A stretch of DNA of 64,000 bases from Avena insularis (Eukaryota; Streptophyta; Magnoliopsida; Poales; Poaceae). The position numbers were made by a program, and so were the translations under genes. Numbering within the stretch: position 1 is the stretch's first letter; each line of letters opens with the position of its first letter. This document shows, piece after piece, positions 22,502 to 32,754 of the stretch. The notes under the pieces were generated by a model that was given only the letters and a program-made list of their open reading frames with translations, was not told where the DNA came from and ran no database searches. The DNA is taken from positions 339,379,211 to 339,443,210 of the forward strand of contig CM042696.1 in NCBI GenBank assembly GCA_023614405.1, read 5' to 3'.

Positions 22502-24620
22502 GATCACAACATCCGACTTAAGGTAATGACCCAAAGCATCACTCAGCTGCGAGAAAACCGAGGTGTCAGTCATAGCAACTAGGATCCGAACGACTCCACG
22601 CCATCTACAAATTACACAAGTCAACATCCTGAGTGATCCCCATGAGCCCACCAACAACCCACAGACCCCAGAAGGACCGCAAACAATAAGGAACCCCCTC
22701 AACGTGTAACCAGACCTGCTTGAGCTTAAACTTATGGGGCACCTCCATTGCACGAAAAACTGAGAAAGCCAGCTGAGAATTTCCCTGAGGCACAGACACC
22801 TGAATCCCATCCATCCTGTCGAGATCCTCAAAAAACGGGAAACTCACAAGGAAAGCAGCCTCTCCATGCGGCAAAGCCTCCCACTTCCACTGATCACGCA
22901 CCGGACATCTCCTGGAAATCTGACGCTGAACAACATCTGCCGTCACCATCTGTCCAAATACACTCAACAGAGCTATGGGAGACTGAGAAGTCTCCAGATG
23001 ATCCCAAACCACATTATCAGGAATCTGAGAAAACAAAGTCCTTTCAGTGCCAATACCGGCCATGTAGGGAGTAGGACGCGGTTGCTTGAGAACAGGGCAT
23101 CTCAAGGTGGGGTGAGTGGAACTATCACAAATATAACAGTAATGAACATGCTTGTAATCCTTAGTCGCATGAGTATTAACCGCGCACTTCTAGCAGCGAA
23201 CAACCTTCAGATTCTTCTTACCCACCGTAGAAGAACCCAGTGTAGTAAGAACAACCTCCGAAGCGACAACCACTGGCACAGCGGTATCAACGGTCCCCTG
23301 CACACCATACTGGTAGGTCTCCTGTTGCCCCGAAGTCTGGAAGGAAGCACCCGCTGCCACAACGGGATACCCATACTGTCCAACTGTCTGCTGATGGAAC
23401 TGAGGCGGGTACTGAACAGACTGCGAGGCCACCCGCTGATCCACCTGTGGCTTCTTCTTTTTGTTCTTCCGTTTCGGCATAGTTGCACCCACAGCTCCGA
23501 CTCCAACATTAAACGACTGGGGCGTCGAAGCAAGCGGATACATCCCTTGTTGAGATAAGGGGCTCCAGCATTTGGCTGACCTCGAAACGACGGCTACAAC
23601 GGCAGCTGGCCAAACGGTGGCATGAAAGGTGGTCGTGCTCCCATCCCCTGCTGGAAGGCCCCCGGCGGCGGCATCCCCGGAGGTCCGGAGAACGGCGGCG
23701 GCCCGTTGCTGAACTGACCATGATGCGGCTACATAGGGAAGGGAGGCCGAGCCCCAAAATTTTGCCCAAGAGCGGTGGCAGAGCTCGGCAACACGCCCAT
23801 CGACACGGACGCAGCAGGTCGCATCGGCGCTTGCACAGGAGCATGAGGGCCCTGCACCCCATGCGCAGGAGTAGAGACCAAGGGAGACGACGCCCTGGCA
23901 GACGCGGCTGCCACCGTGGGCGCAGGCACGTTAGGGCGGCCTGGGGCGCCTGCCATTGAGCAAGACCCAAGCACAGCGAGAGGCGGCGGAGAAGACGAGG
24001 ACGACGGATGAAGGGCGAGAGGCGGCGACGCAGATATTTTTGGCGGAGGCGAGACAGAGGTAAGCGAAGGGGTTTGGAAACCCTCACGCGTACGACCGAT
24101 CCCAAGAGCACGGGCCACCGCACGCCAGGCAGAGACCGAATCGTATCCGGCGTGATCCACGGACCCACATGCACTCTCCTGCACGCGGTCCACCTCAGCA
24201 TGCGCCAAAACCGCTCGCGGTGATTGCGTGATCACCGGCCCACGATCAGCGCGCGTCAACCGCTCCGGGAAGAACGCTCCGAGAACAGGAGGCGCGGAAG
24301 TCCGCCGAGGAGGCAGCGGTCCTCTCCATGGCCGCATCCGAGGTCCCCGGCTCAGAAGGAAACCCACCGGCGACGCAGAGGAACCCTGCTGAGCCACCGG
24401 AGGCGAAGAAGGCGGCCGAGGCGGCGAGGACGACGAGCCTCGCTCCCAAAACCTCGAGGCCGCCATCGGATACCCAATTTCCTCCCAGAACGCTTGCCGG
24501 AGCTCCTCCCCGGTCTTCCTACGCCGGCGGCGGACAGTTGTCCACCCCAGCTCACCCGACTCATCTTCCAGATCCTCGAGAGCTACCCGCCGTCACCATG
24601 GCTTCCTCTCCATCGGAACC
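22502..24620 (-). pseudogene. LINE ORF1-like (gag) zinc-knuckle pseudogene
   Basis: Reading down from about 24600: a basic start (GWTTVRRRRRKTGEEL) and FWEEIGYP, then MAASRFWERG, a long proline/alanine/serine-rich region, a lysine-rich MPKRKNKKKK block near 23480, and a cysteine-histidine cluster around 23100-23195 with CYICDSSTHPTLRC (CX2CX4HX4C). Then follows a globular part with WLHVEGVPYCLRSFW, near the DUF4283-type pattern of plant LINE ORF1 proteins. Such proteins bind element RNA. The tryptophan of the first zinc cluster (C-W-K-C in relatives, as I recall them) is a TAG here, and there are several frameshifts. The C-terminal end is lost at the Copia LTR border. No LINE ORF2 is seen. 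A retro-derived host gene is the alternative. Confidence 0.6.
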
Positions 24621-25412
24621 AGACTCCGACCCCAAGCAATGGAATCTGGATCCCGACCCAGACGACGCCATGGAGGCAGATCCTAACGCCGGCGACCTAA
24701 GTCCACCGGGCGCCAAGGTTAACCGGCGGCCGAGATCAACTATAGCTAGCTAGATAATTATTAGGTCGGGAACTGGTTCCACGGTGTAGTAGCTGTCAGG
24801 AGTTTTAGTGGAATCCGGTTCATACGTCTCTTTTATTTTTGGTCTGTACAATTCCAGCAATCAGGAATCATTCCTCGAATTCCCTTTTCTGTACCTATAT
24901 ATATTTCTATACATAATTCCATCTCTCATGGTACGTGTATTTTCATCAAGCATGATGATTTGTCAATGTACTTTCTCCAGATTGCCAATGTGTCTGGCTT
25001 TTGATCATGGTTTATGCAGATGCTTACTAGCGCAACAAGAAAACAACCCCCAAATATAAAGGATGGCATCGTAACTAGTGTACCTAAATAAGGGTCTTGC
25101 ACGATTAGAACATCTGACGAGTTAGAGCGTTTCAAACAGCTGCTCCATGGTTTGCCGGCTGAACGAGATTCTAGGGCTCTTTGAATTGAAGAAATTTCAT
25201 AAGAATTTTGGAGTACTAGCACATCTTGCGATGCCACGGGTTAATTTTTATTGAAGTAGCAGTTTTTATGCCATGCCAGTCTTTGATCGATACAAGATTG
25301 TGGTTGTAGCTCTTATCAGTCTTATCTATTAATATAAATGTAAACAAATAAATGTTTCATTATGCCTTGGATTTTTTTCATTAATTTTTATTTCTCATGT
25401 TCATTTAAATTA
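24621..25412. other. Spacer, nothing recognised
   Basis: The first 130 bases may be the 5' part of the LINE. The rest is A/T-rich and shows no terminal repeats, RNA gene or domain; it could be low-copy DNA. Confidence 0.35.
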
Positions 25413-25536
25413 CTCCCTCCGTTCTAAAATAAGTGACTTGAGTTTGTCTAGATTCGCATGTACCTATATACTAAAACGTGTCTAGATACATCCGAATTTA
25501 GACAAACCCACATCACTTATTTTGGGACGGAGGGAG
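25413..25536. mobile_element. Stowaway MITE, complete (124 bp)
   Basis: CTCCCTCCGTTCTAAAATAA at the left pairs with TTATTTTGGGACGGAGGGAG at the right, flanked by TA on both sides (25411-25412 and 25537-25538). The interior is also partly palindromic. Length and ends are typical of non-autonomous Tc1/Mariner MITEs of the Triticeae. Confidence 0.95.
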
Positions 25537-25538
25537 TA

Positions 25539-25967
25539 TTTGGCTTAAACACGTTTTGTATATTTATATAGTTTTATTTTTGCAATGTCATTTGCATCTA
25601 ACAAAATATTGTGTTAGACTCCTTTTATCTATTAGTATATCTTCTCCCCTGTATTTGTTTTGCCATCCTTATCTTATCACCGACAATTCCAGATTCAGTT
25701 TTGTCTAACTCACAATTTGACTGGATATTTCTAGGGACAATTTTCAGCATAGTTAAAATTTCCAAGACAATTCATACATATAACTTGTATTTTATCTAAC
25801 AATTATTTTTCTCACTTCTTCGTTCAGTGCATGCTTCACAAAAGAGTATTGATAAGTAAATTCTTGTGCAGACTTCTTGTTGTCCAATTCTCACACGAGC
25901 CCTGTTTTCGTTGGCCTGCTGAATGGTATACTGGGACCCGTTCCTATGCATCCACCTCTGACAAACT
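25539..25967. other. A/T-rich spacer
   Basis: No recognisable feature. It contains the target sequence for the retroinsertion that follows. Confidence 0.4.
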
Positions 25968-27667
25968 GATATTGAAATCCTTTAAAACCCAAACTGTGGA
26001 TACCGGCCCTCGCGTCGCGTGTGAGCGGCACGAGGGAACCCTAGCCGCCTCCCGCTTCGAGAGCTCACTCTCAGGCCGTCCCTGCCGCCAGCCTCATCGC
26101 GGTGGCGTCCCCTCCTCCAAACGGGGTGCGGGAGAGCTGCAGTGGACGCGGGGGTGTTGTCGTGAGGGGAGCGGTGCGGCGCGGGGTGACGGTGCGCCGA
26201 CGTGCGAGACCGTCGGCTTTCCCGACGTGGTGGCAGACGCGATGTAGAGGCGGGTTGCCCAGTCGGCCGACAGAGAGCGGCTTGCTCCCAGGACCCAGAT
26301 TCGGCGGCAGCCGCGCGGGCCCGCCCGGGCCCGATCTGGGCTTCACGCCTGTGTTCCTAGATGGCGGTCTGCTGCTGTTGCCGCCTCGACGGCGCTGGGG
26401 GAGGCCGGCAGTGCTGCGGGGCTCTCTCCATGGCTTGGTGGCGGCTTGATCTGTTGGTCCCGGTTGGTGGGCTTGTGGCCCGGTCCGCCTCTTGCGTGGA
26501 GGGGGAGCTCGGCGGGCCGTGGTTCGCTATGGCCCCAGATGCCGGAGCAGCGGCTCTAGACGCTGGTGGTCAGTGTAAGTCGGCCGTGGGGGCAACGATT
26601 TGATCTGGCCGACGACGAGGACTTCGGTGCCACACTTCGAGCTGCGACTTGGTTTGTCCTAGTGGTGGCTCTGTGATGCGCTGGCGTGCTCGGCCTGGTG
26701 GTGCGTAGCTAGCTTCGGCGAAGGATGGTGGTCGGCGGGCTTCGGCGCGCGCTTGGTGGTGGCTCGTGGGCGGCTGTTTCAGATTGCAGGTTGTTGAGCA
26801 TCTTCGGGATAAATCCTACTCTGGTTCGGCTGGAGGTGGCGATGGTGGCGCCCGCAGGTGTCGCATACCTCCTTAGAGGCTTCGTCGTGAGGTGTGCTCA
26901 CTCCTCCTCCTGCGTCCTTGACCCCGGAGGGAAACCTCAGATCCGGGATCGGGCGATGGAGGCGTTTTTGCGTCTCTTTCCTTCTTGGGGGCATCGTCTT
27001 GGAGTCGCCTATGGCCAGGGGTCTGTGTTGGGGGTTTGATGCCGGGCAGCTGCGCAAGGTCCAAGGGTGAAGTTTGGCAAAGATGATGCTTCGAGCTGAG
27101 GTCGGGTCGCAGCTGATCTTCGGTAGTCGGTTTTCCCGGCGTGTCCGATGGGTTCTCTTGCTTCGTTGTGTTGCTGTGGAGTCGGAGCTGCGGTGGAGCG
27201 TGTCTAGGCGGTGACGATGACCGGCCGCCGGTGGTCTCTGCAGGTACTCGGTCGGCGCAAGATCAGCATAATTTCCTTGTGAAGCTCGTCGTCTGAGTAG
27301 GAGCTGTCTCTCCTTGGCGCGTGCGGCCAATTGATGGCACCAACATGTCTACCGGTGCCGTCTGCGAGGCTTTGTTTTGGAAGCCGCTGGTGAAGTCGGA
27401 GTCGCTGGCTCGCGGAGGAGTGATGAGGATTACGCTTTCTGGCAACCTTGATGTGGGTCTTCTTGTGCGTTTGTGTTTCATGTGGGTAGCCAGGTTGGCT
27501 GTGGTGGTGTGCGCAATGTGGTCGTGTTTCATGACGACATTGGTGTATTTGTACGGGTTTTCGGACAGTTCCTCTGCAAATGAACCGGTCAATTCTCTTT
27601 GACTTTTTTAAATAAAATAAGCAGAATTGCCCATTTTGTTCAAAAAAAAAAGATATTGAAGTCCTTT
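25968..27667 (+). mobile_element. LINE-type retroinsertion with 16-bp TSD
   Basis: GATATTGAAATCCTTT (25968-25983) and GATATTGAAGTCCTTT (27652-27667) flank the insert with one mismatch. The insert ends in a poly(A) run at 27642-27651 and starts G/C-rich (CTCGCGTCGCG, AACCCTAGCCGCC), like the 5' UTR of a grass transcript. This is the signature of target-primed reverse transcription. No endonuclease or RT domain is present in its 1.67 kb, and several overlapping ORFs are open only through high G/C content. It may be a non-autonomous LINE derivative or a retroposed mRNA. Confidence 0.75.
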
Positions 27668-28237
27668 CCGAGATGACGACCACCGTCTAAGCCGAACTCC
27701 ATCAAATGTTAGTTTGGGTATCCGCACAGACGACTCCATTCTTGTTCAACGGTTGGTGTCCCTTGGGAAAACATATTAACCAACGGCAGCACTGTTAGAG
27801 CATCTGCACCCACGCTCCCAAAATCATAGACAGCAGCAAAGCCGGCGTATCATTATGGAGAGGGCCAACAGTTGTTGCCCAAATAGTAGGAGGGCCTTCC
27901 CACAACAACGTCCCCCAAACTGTCGGCCCCCAAACAAAATTTGGACAAAATACAAGATATTGCATAGTTTGAATTATTCAAACCATATTACATATTTTTA
28001 ATTAAAAAATAGTTTCACACAACAATTCAAAACAAATAGCATTTTTCATACAAGACTTAAAATATGTAGCAACCAAACATATCGACGGATCATGCAATGT
28101 TTCCTTTGGAAACCAAAAATGCTCCACTAGATCACTTTGGAGCTCAGCATGAACCCATGGCTCACGAATATCTTGATGCATGGCGATGAAGGCAGCAAAC
28201 TCGGCGGCTGGCACCTCATCTAGTTGAGCTAGAGGTC

Positions 28238-28512
28238 TATAACACTCGACCACCTAGGGTCCGGCGGGTGTCACCCCTGGCAGCTCTCTAGGATCTCTAG
28301 ACTTGCTCCACATATCAACACTAGTCTTTTCTGCACACTTGTCCTCACTCGTGCACACACAGGAGCAACTTCTTGGTCGGTCATCCATCCTCAAATTTCT
28401 CTATATCAAGCACGTTTAATCTGGAATTTCTTTAAAGTTGAGTTCCGGAGAAGTTGCAACTTGTTGGTATGGATATCTTATCAATCCTATTAAGCCATGC
28501 CCCAAGATCTTA
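28238..28512 (-). repeat. TRIM 3' LTR
   Basis: Aligns with 28718-28999 through blocks such as TGTCACCCCTGGCA, AACACTAGTCTTTTCTGCAC and TATCTTATCAATC, with numerous substitutions. Confidence 0.8.
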
Positions 28513-28717
28513 TATACATCCACTCTTATAAGATCGATGTCATCGTCGATTAATCCCAATCCAAGAACTTTCCCTCTTGGCACATGTATGTGCGTACAGT
28601 GTTGGCACATGTGCCATGCCATGTGCCACTACGGGCCCACACGCGTCATGCACCACATGTCCGTCCCCCTGACCCGTGCACGCCTATGTAATCACGAGGA
28701 TCGTCTCTGATACCATT

Positions 28718-28999
28718 TATAATACCCCGGCTATCTAGGGCCCGGAGCCTGTCACCCCTGGCACCTCTATGTGATCTCTAGATTGGCTCCACATACCAAC
28801 ACTAGTCTTTTCTGCACACTTTGTCCTCACTCGTGCACAGCCGGGAATAACTTTCTGGTCGATCACCCAACCTCAAATTACTCTAGGCTAATCACGCTTA
28901 ACCTGGAGTTCCTTTGAAGATGAGCCCCAGAAAATAAGTTACAACTTGTTGATATGGGTATCTTATCAATCATATTAAGCCATGCGCCAGGATCTCACA
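28718..28999 (-). repeat. TRIM 5' LTR
   Basis: Second LTR; the primer site complement sits two bases to its left, giving minus orientation. Confidence 0.82.
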
Positions 29000-29889
29000 A
29001 GGTCCCTGGTAATCATATGGCTGGTCATCTGAGACAACAGTTCATAACCTCCCACATCTGAGACTCTCACCAGGTGAGAGCAGGGTCCCAAACAATAGGA
29101 AAACACTGCTGGAGCACACCAAAACCCCGCTCGAAATCTTTTAGGTAAGACTCTTGGCACTTAGCAAACCAAGCCTTCTTCTCCTATCAAGATCGGGAAT
29201 TGTCTTAAAAATGTAGACTAAGAAGGATATATACCATCGTCTAGGTAGTACCCTTTGTTGTATGCACGACCATGGATCTCATAGTTGACGGTCGTAAATT
29301 TACCCTTTGTTAGCCTAGAAAACACTGTAGAGCAATGCAACACGTTAGTATCATTGTGAGTTCCCACCATGCTAAAAAAGCATACCATATCCAGAGATCA
29401 TGATCTGTCACCACTTCAAGTATGACATTGTACTCTCAAGTATGGCCTTTATACATGCCTTGACAAGCGAATGGGAAATTATTCTAACCCAGTGCATATA
29501 ATCGATGCTACCAAGCATCCCAGTAAATCCTCTAGCTATATTTTGCGTCAGTGTTCGATTTGCATATTTTGCATATGGTTCTCTTAAATAAACTGGCCCA
29601 AATAATACCACAACAAGCCCGTCGTACCGCTACTCCCAAAATTTTCACGGAACCGATAGTAGCCCCTAGGTGAGGGGCCACTTGTGCGTATCCGGCGCAC
29701 GACGGTGTCTCGCTCTTTTGGGAGATGGATCACCTCCGATCCTAGGCAGACCGTGGGGCTTCCCGGGATTCTGACTAGGAACGCGTGAAGGTGATCTCTG
29801 AGCAGGGCAGAAGGGACATGTCCTCCATCTAGGAGATCTCAAAATCTATGCCAGGCAGTTAATGAGGGTCCCAAGTCTTAGGCCAGAAG

Positions 29890-29966
29890 TTCCCTTTGGC
29901 CTATTTAAGCAGCCTTGTAGGGCGATTTCACTGGCGCACAATTTTATTTCTTTCCTCTTCTTCCTC
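29890..29966 (+). promoter_or_regulatory. TATA-like box before the B3-type ORF
   Basis: CCTATTTAAGCAG near 29898-29910 is followed by TTTCCTCTTCTTCCTC and the ATG at 29967, the layout of a plant promoter and leader on the + strand, antisense to Gypsy-1. Confidence 0.4.
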
Positions 29967-30560
29967 ATGGCCACTTCTCTGCTTGCCGACCACGTATCGG
30001 CTCTAGGGAGATTGCTTCTGCCAGCGTCATAGGGATGGCTCCCACTTGGTGGCGGTGAGGTGGGTCATGGCCGAGGCTAGCGAGGAGGAGGCCACGGGCA
30101 TGGCCGCCGCCTAGAGCTCGACTGTTCCCTTCCAGTGGTGGCACCTCAGGACTCGTGGGTGGATTTGGCTGGCTTTGAATTTTACGTGAGGGTGCACCAT
30201 GAGAATGCGAGGATTATGCGCCTCCCCGATGTGTTCGCTTGGTCCTATGGTGGTCGTCGCTGCCCTCACAAGCTGATGCTCCAGCCCATCGGCTCCTGCA
30301 ACACCATCTGGTGGGCTCATGTCTTCGTCGATGATGGAGGGAGCTTGTGTCTCAGACGGGGATGGTCCATCTTCTCTGAGACACATTGCCTCCACTGAGG
30401 GTACGTGCTTGTATACTCCTACGATAGAGCAGAGGCGTTGTCAGTCAAGGTGTTCAATAATAGCTAGCTCCGCGCTGACTTCTTCCATGAAGAAGGACTC
30501 TGATTCTGCCAAGGGCCTTCCGAGGCTCGTCCAAGACCCCCAGGTAGCGGGATAGCCGGT
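29967..30560 (+). pseudogene. B3-domain-like ORF, antisense within Gypsy-1
   Basis: From about 30165 the frame gives the outline of a plant B3 DNA-binding domain: GFEFYVRVHHENARIMRLPD (first strand and LP motif), WWAHVFVDDGGSLCLRRGW, FSETHCL, then after a TGA at 30396-30398 GYVLVYSYDRAEA and LSVKVFNNS. The spacing matches REM-type B3 domains ('LPxxF', 'GWxxF...H', 'GDxLVFxYxG', 'VxIF'). Four in-frame stops (two before the domain, two within or just after it) make it a pseudogene. It stands between the integrase end and the left edge of Gypsy-1, the place where Tat-lineage elements carry an antisense ORF. It may be a captured host gene fragment or a diverged antisense ORF. Confidence 0.6.
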
Positions 30561-30940
30561 CCTGCATAGTATATCAAAGCGAGAGGCATGTAAAACTCAA
30601 AAAAGTGATTATCACTCTTCTTAACCACAACTTTGTACTTTGGTATCTGAATAAGAAAATCACTTATCTCGTTTTCAAGGGCTCATGCCATCGTGCTTTC
30701 TTCCTTATTTCTATTGCTTCTTGACTGGCTGCTTGTGAAAGATGTGCTCATGCGAATCTTCATAAGTGGAAAGCCCCCAGGTGAGTGATCATTGGAGACG
30801 AGTGCCAAAAATGCTTCTCTTTTTATTCATCTACAGGGGTAGTCTTGGATACACAGCTTGAGCTACGGGATTCATCTATTGCATAAGGCTTTTGGGACTG
30901 GGGGGGGGGGGGGGTAGCCCTCGAGCATTTCTTCTCCTCT
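30561..30940. other. Gypsy-1 spacer with a 15-base G run
   Basis: Non-coding sequence between the B3-like ORF and the tandem repeats. It contains an uninterrupted run of 15 G at 30900-30914. No domain seen. Confidence 0.5.
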
Positions 30941-31421
30941 GGTAGCTCGAATACCGTTAGATACCAACCGCGGGCAAGCCCTACTATGCCCACTATCCTT
31001 ATGGTGCGCCTAGCAGGCGAGACACGCTGGGTGATCCTGCCTGGTCTCATGCGCTGCAGAGCTAACTCGGCAGCGCACAACCTTATTCTGCACCTTTGGT
31101 AGCTCGACTACCATAGGAGACCAACTCGGGAAAGCCCGGCTATGCCCACCGTTCTGACAGCGCACTTATTAGGACTGCATGCAAGACACGCGGGGTGATC
31201 CTACCTAGACTCACGCGCAACACGGCTAACTCGACAGCGCACAGCCTTATTCTGCTCCTCTGGTAGCTTGGCTACAATTGGAGAGCAACCCGGGCAAACC
31301 CGGCTATGCCTATTTTCCTAATAACGTGTCTATCAGGACAGTAGGCGAGACACGCGGGGTGATCCCGCTTGGACTCACGCGCTGCACAACTAACTCGGCA
31401 TCACGCATCCTTATTCTGGAG
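30941..31421. repeat. Three tandem repeats of about 160 bp
   Basis: Units start at 30941, 31098 and 31262, each opening with GGTAGCTYG and containing GGGCAAGCCC/GGCTATGCC, GACACGCKGGGTGATCC and CTCGGCAGCGCACA, and closing with CCTTATTCTG. They lie just beyond the pol stop codon of Gypsy-1. Confidence 0.85.
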
Positions 31422-32626
31422 CACCTTACGGGTAGAATTTGTGGAGATGGTACTCATGCAAGTGCTCGATATTCCACGAGTTCTCCACGGGAGTACCATC
31501 TTCGGTCCCCAGATGGGCTGCTCCGGGTCTGGGGACTTGTACCACCCGGTAAGGGCCCTCCCACTTTGGTTATAACTTGTTGCCTCCCTTCCCAGGACAT
31601 GCTCGACAAAGGACCAAGTCACCTTCTTTTATGGTTTGAGGCTGGAACCAATTGCTATGGTATCGGCGTAGGCTATGCTGGTAGTGAGCAACTCACACAT
31701 CAGCCAGGTTCTAGACCTCTTTGAGGAAGTTGACATCATCAATTCTTTGCTCCCCCTAGGTAGCCTCTTCGTAAGCTCGCACCCGGAGGATCCGTGATGT
31801 AGTTCGGTGAGTAGCACAGCTTCGGCTCCATAGACTAGGAAGAAGGGTGCCTCTCCCATGGACCTGCTTGGGGCGGTTCATATTGACCAGAGAGGACGTT
31901 TGGGATATGTTCAATCCAGTTTTGTCCGCTGGTCTTGAATCGGTCGAAGGACCGGGTTTTGAGACCACGTAGCACCTATGCATTAAGGCGCTCTGCTTGC
32001 CCGTTTCTCTGGGGGTGAGCCACCAAGGTGAAGGATATGTTGGTGCCGAGGCTGTCGCACTAGGTGAAGGCGCCGCTGGTGAAATGGAAGTCGTTGTCGG
32101 TGATGATCCGGTTGGGTACGCCAAATCGACATACGATGCCCCGTATGAACTTGACAGTGACTTGTGATGTGATTACCCACACTAGATCCACCTCAGGCCA
32201 TTTGGTGAATTTGTCGATGGTGACGAATAGGTATTGGTACCCTCCCACCACTCGTGGGAGAGGTCCAACGATGTCGAGCCCCGAGACGGCGAATTTCCAG
32301 GACATGGGGATGATTTGAAGAGCTTGAGCTAGTTGGTGAGTGTCCTTGGCGTGGAACTAGAAAGTGTCATAGGTTCTGACCAGGTACTCAGCGTCTGATA
32401 ACGCCGTTGGTCAATAGGACCCTTGATGGAATGCCTTCCCCACCAAAGTCCACGAGGCGAGGTGACTCGAGCACTCTCCTTTGTGGATCTCAGCCAGGAG
32501 TTGGCGTCCTTCAACTTGAGGTATGCATTGGAGCTTGATACTAGATTCACGTTTCCAGTATAGGTCTCCATCTACCTAGGCGTACATATTTGCTTGTCAA
32601 AAAACTTTCTCAGCATTGGCACGGTC

Positions 32627-32645
32627 GGGGGGGGGGGGAGGGGGA
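32627..32645 (+). repeat. G-rich run
   Basis: Twelve consecutive G from 32627, then AGGGGGAG, within the linker of Gypsy-1. Confidence 0.8.
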
Positions 32646-32754
32646 GCTCTTGGTCCTAGAGGTACCTTAGTACGTATGCGGCCTAGGGTAGCCTAAGCAT
32701 CCTCCCACGCGGATGACGTGCTTTTCGGGAAGAGATCCATTGTTTCTATCCCCA

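Larger units (their letters stand above)
28238..28999 (-). mobile_element. TRIM retrotransposon, 762 bp, TSD AGGTC
   Basis: Two direct repeats, 28238-28512 and 28718-28999, enclose only about 205 bases, with CTCTGATACCA (tRNA-Met primer site complement) at 28705-28715 next to the second. AGGTC stands immediately outside both ends (28233-28237, 29000-29004). The LTRs read TATAAYACYC... on the + strand in both copies, so in sense the LTR runs TG...TA rather than TG...CA. The internal region has no coding capacity. The two LTRs are visibly diverged, so the insertion is old. Confidence 0.88.
28002..29640 (-). pseudogene. Harbinger transposase pseudogene
   Basis: In order along the minus strand: FGPVYLREPYAKYANRT and ARGFTGMLGSIDYMHW (29611 to about 29480, including the first catalytic aspartate in SID), a degraded DLWIWYAF block, ERGFGVLQQCF near 29130 and, after the TRIM, the C-terminal tail PLAQLDEVPAAEFAAF...LQSDLVEHFW (28240-28100). 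This is the domain order of plant PIF/Harbinger (HARBI1-like) DDE transposases, which cut and rejoin element ends. Many stops and frameshifts. If the TRIM and one TSD copy are ignored the frame runs straight through the insertion site, which confirms that the TRIM landed in coding sequence. The N-terminal part is missing. Confidence 0.75.
27798..29645 (-). mobile_element. PIF/Harbinger transposon, truncated
   Basis: The left end GAGCATCTGCACCCACGCTCC at 27798, preceded by TTA (27795-27797), fits a PIF/Harbinger terminal repeat and its 3-base target site. The interior encodes a degenerate Harbinger transposase on the minus strand. The right end is lost at the border with Gypsy-1 near 29650. 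A TRIM is inserted at 28238-28999. Confidence 0.7.

Noticed and set aside
24328..24753. A + strand ORF with a plausible-looking protein (MASSPSEPDSDPKQ...)
   Set aside because: The opposite strand over the same bases continues a better supported LINE ORF1-like protein (GEELRQAFWEEIGYP, MAASRFWERG). The + frame shows no domain and is open because of high G/C content. Some doubt remains for 24600-24730.
26100..27330. Several ORFs of 80-180 codons in the G/C-rich retroinsertion
   Set aside because: They overlap on both strands, lack domains and look like composition effects.
29655..30840. A complete 3' LTR of Gypsy-1
   Set aside because: No second copy is available in the window, the candidate ends (TAGCCCC... 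and ...ATCTACA) do not form a TG...CA pair with a TSD, and the interior holds a B3-like ORF.
30900..30914. G15 run as a regulatory G-quadruplex
   Set aside because: A homopolymer run in a decayed retroelement most likely reflects slippage; nothing around it supports a role.
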